Assembly (NCBI GenBank): GCA_965227905.1
Contig: OZ245780.1
Coordinates: 3,224,001 to 3,288,000 of the forward strand
Origin: CBDDHT01 sp965227905
Lineage (GTDB): Bacteria; Pseudomonadota; Alphaproteobacteria; Rhizobiales; Methyloligellaceae
Length of the DNA stretch: 64,000 nt
Reading direction: 5' to 3'
Part shown: positions 1 to 8,501 of the stretch, in pieces
Numbering within the stretch: position 1 is the stretch's first letter
Layout: each line of letters begins with the position of its first letter
The notes under the pieces: model-generated
Seen by the model: only the letters and a program-made list of their open reading frames with translations
Database searches by the model: none
What the model was told of the DNA's origin: nothing
Program-made: the position numbers and the translations under genes

Positions 1-2900
1 CCAAGTATCAGACGACAGCAAGCGATGCGGTCTCCGCATTCGGCGGGCATGTCGCTAAATATCTGGGTGATGGGCTTCTCGCTTATTTCGGCGTTCCCTC
101 GGCTCATGAGGATGACGCGACCCGAGCGATCGAAGCTGGCGATCTTATTGCAAGCAGGGTCGATCGACGGTTCCGCGGTCATGATCCAGCGGTCTCCGTC
201 CGCGTCGGGATTGCAACAGGTCCGGTCGTAACGGGCCCCTCCTCGCTGTCGGGACGTGATGCGACCTTCGGGCCGACGATCAATCTGGCCTCTCGTATTC
301 AGGGTGTTGCACCTCCTGGCGGCATGACGATCGATGGCACCACAAAGACGCTTGTCGGTAGCCGTTTTAGAGTGTCCGATTTTGGAGAGCATGATTTGAA
401 AGGCTTTCCCGACCCGGTACCTCTGTGGGTCGTGGAAGGGCGCAATCGTCGGCCGACACGCTTTGAGGCTGCCACTGGTGGAAAACTCGGACCGCATCTC
501 GGACGTTTGCACGAAATCAAGTTGCTCTCAGCATGCTGGGAAGGAGCGAAGTCGGGACACGGGCAGGTCATTGTTGTGACCGCGCCACCAGGTGTTGGAA
601 AATCGCGGCTGGTCCACGAATTCGTCAATATGACTGACAGTGTCGAAGCGCTGTTTGGGCAATGCCACTCTTTCGGACAGAGCAAGCCGTTCCTTCCCTT
701 CATCGACATGCTGACGCGGCTCATTAGCGAAGGCGATGTTACCGATGAACATAGCCTAGGCGACATGCTGAAAGCCTTCTGTCATGGCAATGCGCACGAA
801 CTTGACGGCGTACAGTCCTATCTGGCCGGACTTTTGGACATAGCATCCGACGAACATAGTTCGGAGCAAAGCTCTCCTGAAGATATGCGAGCGCAAACAT
901 TTCGCGCATTGACCAAAGCTCTTGTGGATACGTCGCCCGACGAGGGACGAATTCTCTGTTTGGAAGACGTGCACTGGATCGACCAGACATCGGAGGAGTA
1001 TCTACTCAAACTCATCGAGGCGATCCGGGATCGACCGATTCTTCTCATAGCAACGGCGCGGCCCTCGGCACGTATGCGATGGCCTGGCGTGGCGCATTTT
1101 ACGCACGTGTCCCTGACACCCCTGGATCGTGAGAACAGCCGCGCTCTGTTGCGCTGGCATTTGAGCCGAACGGTTCCGGATGATGAGAACCTGGCGCGCT
1201 TCGTTGATCGAACCGAAGGCAATCCATTCTTTATTGAGCAATTGTCTCATCTCGTGGCGGCGGAACCACGCGATGAAGACATTCCCGAGACACTGCAAAA
1301 TCTCTTGATGTCGCAGATCGATCGTTTGCCGCGGCGCGAGCGTGCCATTCTGGAGGTCGCCTCTGTTCTTGGACGCGAGTTTCAACAGTCGTTTATCAAG
1401 GGACTATTGACGGATGTTCCGGATGTTCACGAGTCGCTTGCGCGTCTGAAGCAGCAAGATTTTCTATTTGAGCGTCCCGGGAAAGAGGATTCGACATATG
1501 TCTTTCGTCACGCACTTATCCAAGATGTCGCCTACAAGTCCCTGCTCCGCTCGAAACGGAGCCGTCTGCACGCCGATATAGCAGCAGCTCTTGCGGCTAA
1601 ACCTGGATCACGATCCAACGATCGACTTCATCTATTGGCCCATCATTATGAGCGCGCTGGTGCCGTAGCCGAGTCAATCGAGGCCCGTATCAAACTGAGC
1701 GACGTTGCCTTGCAAACGTATTCGGTCAAAGACGCTCACGAAAATCTTGCCAATGCGCTGTCGCAAATTTCGCGGTCCTTGGAAAACGATCTCGGCGAAC
1801 AGGAAACAGGTGTCAGGTTCCGGATGTCGCGTTGCCTGTATCTTCTTGGCCGTTTTGAAGACAGCATCGCTGTGTTGGAGCCTGTCACCCAATCTCGCTC
1901 AATCGAACCGTCTGCCGCCCTTCTTGGCGAGTCCTGCTTCTGGATGAGTCATATGCTCACCCGCGTTGCCAGGTATGACGACGCAATGGCCGTCGCGGAA
2001 CGAGCCCTCAGCATTGCTGCGGGAAATGGCCAGAAAGATGTCGAAGGCAAGACAAATGGTCTCTTGTGTTTTTGGCATCTCGCCAACGGCAACTTGGATG
2101 AATCTCGCCGTTTCGGTCGTCTGTCCATTGAAGCGTTGGAGACATGCGGAGATGCCATGTGGCTTGGCATGTCGCATTTCTACAGCGGAATGACCGAGAT
2201 GCAGGGAGGCCGCTTCGACCAGGCCTTAGCGTTTGCCGATCGAGTTATCCAGATCGGCATCGAGCTAGGCGAGTCGCGGTTGGAAAGCTATGGGCTCTTC
2301 CTGCGCGGCTGGAGCCTTGCCAATGCGGGAGGGCACGGATTAGCAGTCGATGCCTGTCAGCAGGCGCAAGATCTTGCACCTGATCCGACTTGCAAGATCT
2401 ACACTTCGATGTTTCTGGGTTATGCATTGGCTGAACAGGGATCGTTGAGCGAAGGTATCGAATTGCTTCAGGACGCAAACGAAGGGTTGCGTGTTATCGG
2501 TTTCCGGCCATTTATGAGCCTGTTTCAGGGGTATTTGGCAGAAGCGCTTATTGCGGCGGGGTCGTTGGAAGAAGCGACCAAAGTGGCAAAGGATGGCTTG
2601 AAGACATCCAAAGACAGTCCCTATGCACTTGGAGCCGGCTGGACAGCGCGGGCCCATGGCAAGGCTCTTTGCGCGAAAGAGGATAGAAACGGGGCATCAG
2701 CGTTGGAGACGTCTGTTTCTCTGTTCGAATCCGCAGGTGCCCAATTTGAAGTCGGCCGGACGCAGCTCGACCTTGCAAGCCTCTACCGCAAGCAAAGGAA
2801 CCATGAATTGGCCGGCGAACACCAGTTGTTGGCCAAAGCCGCTTTCGCGCAAACCGATCGGTCGAGTTACGATCTGATGCTTTACAAGCTTGGCATATGA
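1..2900 (+). CDS. Class III adenylate cyclase / AAA ATPase / TPR regulator (5' end outside window)
   Basis: The frame is open from the left edge (in phase with base 3), so the N-terminus is missing. The visible part begins inside a class III nucleotidyl cyclase domain: bases about 57-100 read KYLGDGLLAYFGVP, with the lysine and the second metal-binding Asp of GDG, and bases 282-296 read NLASR, the Asn/Arg pair that stabilises the transition state. Next comes a STAND/AAA-type NTPase with Walker A APPGVGKS (582-605) and a Walker B-like LCLEDVHW near 955-980. The last 1.2 kb is Ala/Leu-rich helical sequence of TPR type. Proteins of this architecture are cytoplasmic signal integrators; the input signal is unknown. 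An ATG at 324 is internal, since homology runs through it. The alpha/beta hydrolase follows at once and may be cotranscribed. Confidence 0.9.
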   Translation, partial: KYQTTASDAVSAFGGHVAKYLGDGLLAYFGVPSAHEDDATRAIEAGDLIASRVDRRFRGHDPAVSVRVGIATGPVVTGPSSLSGRDATFGPTINLASRIQGVAPPGGMTIDGTTKTLVGSRFRVSDFGEHDLKGFPDPVPLWVVEGRNRRPTRFEAATGGKLGPHLGRLHEIKLLSACWEGAKSGHGQVIVVTAPPGVGKSRLVHEFVNMTDSVEALFGQCHSFGQSKPFLPFIDMLTRLISEGDVTDEHSLGDMLKAFCHGNAHELDGVQSYLAGLLDIASDEHSSEQSSPEDMRAQTFRALTKALVDTSPDEGRILCLEDVHWIDQTSEEYLLKLIEAIRDRPILLIATARPSARMRWPGVAHFTHVSLTPLDRENSRALLRWHLSRTVPDDENLARFVDRTEGNPFFIEQLSHLVAAEPRDEDIPETLQNLLMSQIDRLPRRERAILEVASVLGREFQQSFIKGLLTDVPDVHESLARLKQQDFLFERPGKEDSTYVFRHALIQDVAYKSLLRSKRSRLHADIAAALAAKPGSRSNDRLHLLAHHYERAGAVAESIEARIKLSDVALQTYSVKDAHENLANALSQISRSLENDLGEQETGVRFRMSRCLYLLGRFEDSIAVLEPVTQSRSIEPSAALLGESCFWMSHMLTRVARYDDAMAVAERALSIAAGNGQKDVEGKTNGLLCFWHLANGNLDESRRFGRLSIEALETCGDAMWLGMSHFYSGMTEMQGGRFDQALAFADRVIQIGIELGESRLESYGLFLRGWSLANAGGHGLAVDACQQAQDLAPDPTCKIYTSMFLGYALAEQGSLSEGIELLQDANEGLRVIGFRPFMSLFQGYLAEALIAAGSLEEATKVAKDGLKTSKDSPYALGAGWTARAHGKALCAKEDRNGASALETSVSLFESAGAQFEVGRTQLDLASLYRKQRNHELAGEHQLLAKAAFAQTDRSSYDLMLYKLGI

Positions 2901-2923
2901 CGGAGCGATCCAGGGGACAAAGT

Positions 2924-3637
2924 ATGCCTCAGCAGACATTTACGCTCCTACATGGCGCTTGGCATGGTGCCTGGTGCTGGGAGCATGTGGCACAAATTCT
3001 TCGTGACTGCGGTCACATTGTCACAACACCGACGCAGACGGGTCTGGGCGAGCGTGCCGATCTACTCTCTGCTGACATCACGCTCCAGACATTCGTCGAC
3101 GATGTCGTAGCGCATCTGACCGAGAACGATCTGAACGACGTGATCCTGGTTGGTCATAGTTTCGGCGGCGGCCCGATTTCCGGTGCAGCGGCGCAAGTAC
3201 CAGAGCGAATTCGCGAACTTGTCTATCTCGATGCGCTCTTGCCGGTGAGCGGCGTAAGCCAGTCCGACCGGCTTCCGGCCGAGACGTGGGCGGAACGCAA
3301 GCAAAGCGCCATGGCGTCTTCGGGCGGCTTGTCAATTCCCTGCCCGCCCGCTGAAGCGTTTGGCATTGTGGATACCGATCAGCAACGATGGGTGGAGGAC
3401 AGCTTGACGCCGCATCCGACACGAACCTATGAGACCGCAATTCACTTTGAGGGAGCGCCGGGTAACGGATTGCCCTGCCGATACATCAGGCCGACCGACC
3501 CGGCCTATCGGAGTGCCGAAGCTTCGGTGCAACTCGCGCGCAGTCTCGGTTGGCCGATACAGGAAATCGCCACCGGTCATGATGCCATGGTCTCGGCGCC
3601 GGAGGCACTCGCGGAATTGCTGGAGAAAACACTTTAG
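2924..3637 (+). CDS. Alpha/beta-fold hydrolase, esterase type
   Basis: This 237-residue protein has the alpha/beta-hydrolase layout: an N-terminal strand followed by the oxyanion-loop motif LLHGAWHGAWCW, the nucleophile elbow GHSFGG with the catalytic Ser, and a late His in ATGHDAM. The order and spacing match the small cytoplasmic esterases related to plant salicylate/methyl-ester esterases (EstC-like). The substrate cannot be told from sequence. An upstream ATG at 2897 overlaps the stop of the preceding cyclase, but the ATG at 2924 has an AGGGG ribosome site at the right distance and starts directly at the first strand, so I use it. The gene probably shares a transcript with the upstream regulator. 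Confidence 0.85.
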   Translation: MPQQTFTLLHGAWHGAWCWEHVAQILRDCGHIVTTPTQTGLGERADLLSADITLQTFVDDVVAHLTENDLNDVILVGHSFGGGPISGAAAQVPERIRELVYLDALLPVSGVSQSDRLPAETWAERKQSAMASSGGLSIPCPPAEAFGIVDTDQQRWVEDSLTPHPTRTYETAIHFEGAPGNGLPCRYIRPTDPAYRSAEASVQLARSLGWPIQEIATGHDAMVSAPEALAELLEKTL

Positions 3638-3735
3638 CACCACCCCTTTTCCAGTGGTCATTTTCGCAATCATCGCGTTACAATCGCGCCGAATTGGAGC
3701 ACGCCAGAGCGTGTCAGCAGGTCGAGGGACGAAAA

Positions 3736-4290
3736 ATGTTTCAGGTTGATCGGTTTATCGAAGACTGTCAGGCAGCCGTTGCGCAGGACAATACCCACAA
3801 AGCGGCAAGGGAAATCGTGGAGCGCGCTGTCTCAGATCCAAGCCAGGTCATTCAAGGTCTCGGCGAGCCGACACTTGGGGGCGTACAGCGCCTGCATGTG
3901 AGCGATACGCTGACAGTTCTCAATGTGATCTGGGCGCCGCGGATGACATTGATGCCACACAACCACAATATGTGGGCCGTCATCGGCGTCTATTCCGGGC
4001 GCGAAGACAATATCTTTTGGCGGCGCCTAGAGGATGATCCGGAAGGGAAGATCGAAGCGGCAGGCGCGAAATCAATGGCGCCTGGTGACGCTTCGCCTTT
4101 GGGCAAGGACATAATTCACTCCGTGACCAATCCGACAACTTTGTTCACGGGCGCGCTTCACGTCTATGGCGGCGATTTTTTTGCTGAGCACCGGAGCGAG
4201 TGGGAGCCGGAATGCCTCACAGAACAGACTTACGACGTCGACAAGAACATGGCGCTCTTCGAAGAGGCGAACAAATATGTCAGCAGATAG
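3736..4290 (+). CDS. Cupin protein, cysteine-dioxygenase-like
   Basis: The 184-residue product has the double-stranded beta-helix pattern of the cysteine dioxygenase-like cupins: PHNHNMWAVIGVYSG carries two metal-ligand His residues, and a later DIIHSV supplies the third. The segment GALHVYGGDFF is typical of this group. Such proteins bind a single iron in the cytoplasm; many act on thiols, but activity varies and I do not assign a substrate. The start at 3736 follows GAGGGACG; a longer frame from 3694 adds 14 residues with no ribosome site. It lies 98 bp downstream of the hydrolase in the same direction. Confidence 0.75.
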   Translation: MFQVDRFIEDCQAAVAQDNTHKAAREIVERAVSDPSQVIQGLGEPTLGGVQRLHVSDTLTVLNVIWAPRMTLMPHNHNMWAVIGVYSGREDNIFWRRLEDDPEGKIEAAGAKSMAPGDASPLGKDIIHSVTNPTTLFTGALHVYGGDFFAEHRSEWEPECLTEQTYDVDKNMALFEEANKYVSR

Positions 4291-4345
4291 CGCTTCTTCG
4301 ACATTTTGAAGAGGCGTCGCACAGCGCAGAACCCATTACAAAAGT

Positions 4346-4364
4346 CCGGCACTAACTATGCCGG
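4346..4364 (-). terminator. Probable terminator of ridA
   Basis: CCGGCA and TGCCGG are separated by seven bases. Read on the minus strand the hairpin is followed by ACTTTTGT. It begins a few bases past the RidA stop codon. The stem is short (6 bp), so termination may be partial. Confidence 0.45.
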
Positions 4365-4369
4365 CGGAG

Positions 4370-4771
4370 TTATTCCGTTGGGCGGCGTGCCACAAGATCT
4401 ATCTCAACGAGAGCGCCGACAGCCAAGCCCGACACACCGACACATGTGCGTGCCGGCAATCGACCTTCGGCGAAGTAAGACCGATAAGTATCGTTCATAA
4501 TCGCATAATCCCGGTCGAATTCTGTGAGATAGACGCGCGCCTGGACAATGTGTTCCAAGCCAAGACCGACGCCCTCCAACACGATAATGAGATTATCCAT
4601 CACGCGCCGTGTCTGCGCCTCGATGCCGTCGGGGAGCGGTCGGTCCGCATCGTCCGGCCATGTGGGCATCTGGCCAGTCACGAAAATCCAGCCATCGACA
4701 TCGACGGCATGGGAAAAGGGTGCTACGGGCTGCGGTGCGCCTTCGATCATGTGGAAACTTGGTGTGCCCAT
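4370..4771 (-). CDS. RidA (YjgF/YER057c/UK114) family protein
   Basis: A 133-residue protein with the RidA layout: an N-terminal SHAVDVDGWIFVTGQ segment, a middle DNLIIVLEGVGLGLEHIVQ helix, the VYLTEF strand, and the closing LPARTCVGVSGLAVGALVEI, where the conserved Arg of PARTCV binds the carboxylate of enamine/imine substrates. RidA proteins hydrolyse reactive imines released by PLP enzymes, which fits the PLP lyase encoded divergently next door. I start at 4771 because AGAGGA lies eight bases upstream and the length matches the family; the frame extends to 4843 without a ribosome site. Confidence 0.88.
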   Translation of the reverse strand: MGTPSFHMIEGAPQPVAPFSHAVDVDGWIFVTGQMPTWPDDADRPLPDGIEAQTRRVMDNLIIVLEGVGLGLEHIVQARVYLTEFDRDYAIMNDTYRSYFAEGRLPARTCVGVSGLAVGALVEIDLVARRPTE

Positions 4772-4916
4772 TTCGATTTCCTCTGCGAATACGAACATCC
4801 AGTTTGGATATGACTTGTCATATGTTGGCTTGAAATCACTCAACGACAGTTAGAAGTTCTTGGCGTCGAAGGAAAGTCCGTCGTTTCAGAATGCCTCAGC
4901 CACTAGGTTATGTTTC

Positions 4917-6068
4917 ATGTCATCTGATTACCAGAATTGGTCACCAAGTACGCTGGCCGCTCAGGCCCTTCACATTATCGATCGGGCGACCGGCTCGGTC
5001 GTGCCGGGAATTCATCCGGCTAGCACATTCGCGCGGGATTCGAACTACGGTCTGCGCGGCCCTACCAGCTATGCGCGTGACGACAACCCGACGACACGGA
5101 TCGTTGAAGAAGTTTTGGCCGCACTCGACGATGGACCCGATGCACTTCTCTTCAATGCCGGTCTCTCGGCAACGGCAGCTTTTTTTGAAACTGTCCGAAG
5201 TGGTTCGCATGTCGTCGCGCCTCGGGTCATGTATCACGGGCTCCAGGACTGGCTTCGGCGGCTGTCCGAGCTTCGCGGAATCGATGTGACGTTTTTCGAC
5301 CAGAAAGACGGTGAGGCGCTGCCGAACGCCATCCAACCCGGTAAGACGGCGGTCGTCTGGATTGAAACACCCGTCAATCCGACCTGGGATGTGATCGACA
5401 TAGCGGCATCTGCAAAGCTCGCGCACGAAGCGGGTGCGCTGTTGGCGGTGGACTGCACCGTTTCTCCACCTTGCACGACCCGCGCATTGGAACTCGGTGC
5501 GGATATCGTCTTCCACTCGGCAACCAAATATCTCGGCGGCCACAGCGATCTCATAGCTGGCGCTCTGATTTGCGCCCGCAAGGATGCGCTCTGGGAGGAG
5601 ATCCGTGAGGTCAGGAAGCTGACCGGTGGCATATTGGGGCCGTTCGATGCGTGGTTGCTATTGCGCGGTATCCGCACGCTTTACCTGCGTTATGAGCGCG
5701 CATCGCAAAGCGCCTTGGAGCTCGCGCGCCATTTTTCCGATCATCCCAAGGTTGCTCAGATTCTCTATCCGGGACTCGAAAGCCACCCCGGTCATGAGGT
5801 TGCAACCCGGCAGATGCGCCATGGTTTCGGTGGCATGATGTCAATCCTGGTCGATGGCGATGCCGCAGCCGCCAAGCGTATAGCGACACGTACCAAGATC
5901 CTTATTCCAGCGACGTCGCTCGGCGGTGTCGAGAGCCTTATCGAACACAGGAAGAGCGTCGAGGGACCGCATAGTATCGTGCCCGACAATCTTCTCCGAC
6001 TTTCGATCGGCATTGAAGACGTCAAAGATCTCATTTCGGATCTGGAACAGGCTCTCGATAGCGTCTAG
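4917..6068 (+). CDS. Cys/Met-metabolism PLP-dependent lyase (cystathionine beta/gamma-lyase family)
   Basis: The 383-residue protein belongs to the trans-sulfuration fold-type I PLP enzymes. YARDDNPTTR near residue 60 is the family's substrate/phosphate loop, LLFNAGLSATAAFF the PLP-stacking region, WIETPVNPTWDV and AVDCTV the cofactor-binding Asp region, and SATKYLGGHSD contains the Schiff-base Lys. Likely reaction: beta- or gamma-elimination of cystathionine or a similar sulfur amino acid in the cytoplasm, but family members cannot be separated by eye. A TTG-started frame from 4860 adds 19 residues that do not look conserved, so I use ATG 4917. The stop overlaps the stop of the convergent ArsR gene by 3 bp. 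Confidence 0.88.
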   Translation: MSSDYQNWSPSTLAAQALHIIDRATGSVVPGIHPASTFARDSNYGLRGPTSYARDDNPTTRIVEEVLAALDDGPDALLFNAGLSATAAFFETVRSGSHVVAPRVMYHGLQDWLRRLSELRGIDVTFFDQKDGEALPNAIQPGKTAVVWIETPVNPTWDVIDIAASAKLAHEAGALLAVDCTVSPPCTTRALELGADIVFHSATKYLGGHSDLIAGALICARKDALWEEIREVRKLTGGILGPFDAWLLLRGIRTLYLRYERASQSALELARHFSDHPKVAQILYPGLESHPGHEVATRQMRHGFGGMMSILVDGDAAAAKRIATRTKILIPATSLGGVESLIEHRKSVEGPHSIVPDNLLRLSIGIEDVKDLISDLEQALDSV

Positions 6069-6745
6069 AGGCCAAAGTGCTTCCGAAACGCTTTTTCCCC
6101 CGGTTGCGAGAACGCGACGATACGCGTGCCATCGATCCTTTGAGCCCAGCCAAGGTCATAGATGCGCGACAAGACCGCGGCACCGAGACCGCCGGCCAGA
6201 TGATTTCGCCGCACGCTCCAGTCGAGGCACTTGAGACATAGCGGCCTTCGTTGCCGGTCCATCGCTTCCAGATCGAGACCGAATTCGCCAAAGAATGATC
6301 GCCCGGATGGGGTGATCGCAGGCTCTTCCCGCTTGTCCGTGAGAAATTCGCGGCGCAGAAGCTCATCGAAAAGCTCGACCGCCATTTCACCCGCGAGATG
6401 GTCGTAACAGATACGTGCTTTCCTCAGGGCAGGCTCTTTGGGCCCTGTCCGTACACGTGTCGGCCGCCGGCGCGCTGCAATACCCATCAGGCTCTCCAGA
6501 ACCTGCGCAACTTCATGATCGCTCAACCTGTAATATCGGTGCCGGCCTTGTTTTTCGACGTCAATGAAGGCGGCATCCTGGAGTTTTGCGAGATGCGCGC
6601 TTGCGGTCTGTTTGGTGATTCCGGCTTCCGTCGCAAGCTCGCTTGCCGTCAATGCATGCCCGCCCATGAGTGCGGTGAGCATGTTAGCACGAGCAGGATC
6701 TCCGATCAGCGAGGCAATGCCGGCGATGTCAGGTCCGTATTTCAT
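6065..6745 (-). CDS. ArsR-family winged-helix repressor with long C-terminal domain
   Basis: Residues about 10-85 form an ArsR-type winged helix (LIGDPARANMLTALMGG, the recognition-helix stretch ITKQTASAHLAKL, wing QGRHRYYRL). About 130 further residues follow, with a Cys pair in RPLCLKCLDWS; this longer form is common in proteobacterial ArsR relatives that sense something other than arsenite. The start codon abuts an exact inverted repeat (6747-6764), so autoregulation and control of the divergent NIPSNAP-ABM-DMT genes is likely. No typical metal motif such as CVC is visible in the DNA-binding domain, so the ligand is open. Confidence 0.88.
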   Translation of the reverse strand: MKYGPDIAGIASLIGDPARANMLTALMGGHALTASELATEAGITKQTASAHLAKLQDAAFIDVEKQGRHRYYRLSDHEVAQVLESLMGIAARRRPTRVRTGPKEPALRKARICYDHLAGEMAVELFDELLRREFLTDKREEPAITPSGRSFFGEFGLDLEAMDRQRRPLCLKCLDWSVRRNHLAGGLGAAVLSRIYDLGWAQRIDGTRIVAFSQPGEKAFRKHFGL

Positions 6746-6746
6746 A

Positions 6747-6764
6747 GTTCGATCGTAATCGAAC
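6747..6764. promoter_or_regulatory. Inverted-repeat operator between ArsR gene and NIPSNAP operon
   Basis: GTTCGATCGTAATCGAAC has exact 7-bp arms (GTTCGAT/ATCGAAC) around CGTA, embedded in the wider ATAGTTCGAT...ATCGAACCAT. This is the half-site pattern seen for many ArsR repressors. It lies one base upstream of the ArsR start codon and 60 bp before the NIPSNAP start, placed to block both divergent promoters. Confidence 0.75.
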
Positions 6765-6824
6765 CATAGATCGCAATCAATGGCCTATGTTGAAACAGCT
6801 CTTCGACACAAGGACCTTACTCCC

Positions 6825-7154
6825 ATGATAACCTGTTTCATCCGCTACGAAATCGATCCGTTCAAAACGTCTGCATTCGAGACCTATGCCCGGAATTGGG
6901 GAGAGGCCATCCCGCGTTGCGGTGCCGACTTGATCGGCTACTTTGCGCCTCACGAAGGCTCCAAGACGACGGCATATGGTCTTTACAATATCGACAGTCT
7001 GGCTGCTTATGAGGCCTATCGGGCACGCTTGGCAATCGATCCCATCGGAAAGGAAAATTATGCCTTTGCCCAACGAGAACAGTTTATACGTAGTGAAGAC
7101 CGCATGTTCCTACGCCTTGCCTCAGCACCTCATGGAAAGGTCCAAACATCATGA
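6825..7154 (+). CDS. NIPSNAP-family protein
   Basis: A 109-residue protein with the dimeric alpha/beta-barrel NIPSNAP pattern: MITCFIRYEIDPFKTSAFE at the start, GYFAPHEGSKTTAYGLY in the middle and a helix with YRARLAIDP. NIPSNAP and ABM proteins share the ferredoxin-like fold, and small bacterial members often accompany degradation enzymes; none has a sure reaction here. The ATG at 6825 has AAGGA upstream, better than the ATG at 6780. Its stop overlaps the start of the ABM gene (ATGA), so the pair is translationally coupled. The ArsR operator upstream suggests inducible expression. Confidence 0.82.
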   Translation: MITCFIRYEIDPFKTSAFETYARNWGEAIPRCGADLIGYFAPHEGSKTTAYGLYNIDSLAAYEAYRARLAIDPIGKENYAFAQREQFIRSEDRMFLRLASAPHGKVQTS

Positions 7155-7519
7155 TAGCCGTCATATTCGAAGTCGAGCCTCATCCAGACAATCGATCGGC
7201 CTATCTTGATATCGCCGCGGAGTTGAAACCGCTCCTCGAACAGGTGGATGGCTTTCTGTCTGTCGAACGTTTCGAGAGTCTGACGCAGCCTGGGAAGATA
7301 TTGTCACTCTCGTTCTGGCGCGATGAGGAAGCGGTTCAGGCCTGGCGACAGGTTGCACATCACCGCAAGGCACAGAGTGCCGGACGTCATCGGCACTTTG
7401 CCGACTATCGTCTGCGTGTCGCTTCCGTGATACGCGACTATGGCATGCATGAGCGGGACGAGGCCCCCGAGGATTCGCTCCGTCATTTCGAAACAGCCGA
7501 GCAGACCACACCAAAATAG
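7151..7519 (+). CDS. Antibiotic-biosynthesis-monooxygenase (ABM) domain protein
   Basis: A 122-residue protein with the ABM ferredoxin-like fold: IAVIFEVEPHPD, then VDGFLSVERFESLTQPGKIL and the strand LSFWRDEEAVQAWRQVAHH, all hallmarks of the family. Members oxidise small aromatics or act as cofactor-free monooxygenases, and many are uncharacterised. The Trp in SFW and the HH pair lie where the active-site cavity is in characterised members. It overlaps the NIPSNAP stop by 4 bp and is followed by an EamA transporter, so the three genes probably form one ArsR-controlled unit for detoxifying or exporting a small compound (inference). Confidence 0.85.
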   Translation: MIAVIFEVEPHPDNRSAYLDIAAELKPLLEQVDGFLSVERFESLTQPGKILSLSFWRDEEAVQAWRQVAHHRKAQSAGRHRHFADYRLRVASVIRDYGMHERDEAPEDSLRHFETAEQTTPK

Positions 7520-7585
7520 TTCGTTATTAACCGAACTGCATTCTGCGCGCTCGACGTCGTGCGGCTTGATCCAGGGAAAGAAAAA

Positions 7586-8488
7586 ATGGAACGGCCGACT
7601 GGCCAAGAGACGAGTCTCGTTCGCGAGATCGCCTTTCTGGTGTTGCTTGCGATCCTTTGGGGGTCGTCTTACCTGTTCATCAAGATTGCCCTCGCGACGA
7701 TCCCTCCCCTGACCCTGATCGCCTTTCGAGCGGTTGTTGCAGCGCTTTTGCTTGTACTGGTGGTTCTTCATCGAAGGCACCAGTTTCCCGCCGACAAGGC
7801 GTCCTGGGGGCATTTGATCGTGCAGTCCCTGCTGACAGCAACGTTGGCATGGATACTCCTGGTGTGGGGTCAGCAGTTTGTCGATAGCGGGTTGGCCGGT
7901 GTTCTGAATTCGACATCACCGATCTTCGTGTTCTTCATAACGCTCTTGTGGACGCGACATGAGCGTGTGAGTTGGAGGAGGTTCATCGGGGCTTTTCTCG
8001 GCATCCTGGGTGTTTGTCTGATAATCGGGACGGATGCGCTGGAAGGATTAGGGCAAGAGGTGCTTGCGCAGCTATCGATCCTGGCAGGTGCGGCGGTGTA
8101 TGGCTGTGCAGCCATTTATGGCCGTCGGCTGGGTCACCTTCCTCCGACCGTTACGGCGGCGAGCACAATGATCCTTGCCAGTGTTTGCCTCGTGCCACTC
8201 GCGTTGATCATCGATCGACCATGGACGCTGTCTCCGAGTTTGGATTCGCTTGGAGCAGCTCTGATGCTGGCAAGCTTCTGCACGGCTGGCGCGCTCTTGA
8301 TCTATTTCAGACTGATGCGAACGCTCGGCTCATTGGGCGTTGCCAGTCAGGCTTATCTGCGCTCAGGGGTCAGCGTTTTGCTCGGCATCGTCGTTTTGGG
8401 CGAGCAACTCACTTGGATTATCGCCATAGGCCTTGCTGCCGTCATCGTTGGTGTGGCTGCAATCAATTGGCCGGCACGTCGCGCCTAA
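7586..8488 (+). CDS. EamA/DMT-superfamily transporter
   Basis: About 300 residues with ten hydrophobic segments arranged as two repeats of five, each an EamA domain. The first opens with the characteristic AILWGSSYLFIKIAL, and the second repeat begins near AAVYGCAAIYGRR. Such inner-membrane carriers export amino acids or metabolites. A GTG at 7559 would add nine residues, but ATG 7586 follows AGGGAAAG. The gene is the last of the ArsR-linked set and runs convergently into the GGDEF-EAL gene with only 13 bp between the stops. Confidence 0.88.
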   Translation: MERPTGQETSLVREIAFLVLLAILWGSSYLFIKIALATIPPLTLIAFRAVVAALLLVLVVLHRRHQFPADKASWGHLIVQSLLTATLAWILLVWGQQFVDSGLAGVLNSTSPIFVFFITLLWTRHERVSWRRFIGAFLGILGVCLIIGTDALEGLGQEVLAQLSILAGAAVYGCAAIYGRRLGHLPPTVTAASTMILASVCLVPLALIIDRPWTLSPSLDSLGAALMLASFCTAGALLIYFRLMRTLGSLGVASQAYLRSGVSVLLGIVVLGEQLTWIIAIGLAAVIVGVAAINWPARRA

Positions 8489-8501
8489 TGGGAAAAAAGG
8501 T

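Noticed and set aside
5031..5060. T-loop-like GATTCGAAC stretch suggesting a tRNA
   Set aside because: It lies within the PLP-lyase gene and no cloverleaf arms can be drawn around it; the same holds for a GTTCGAATCCC stretch near 18538.
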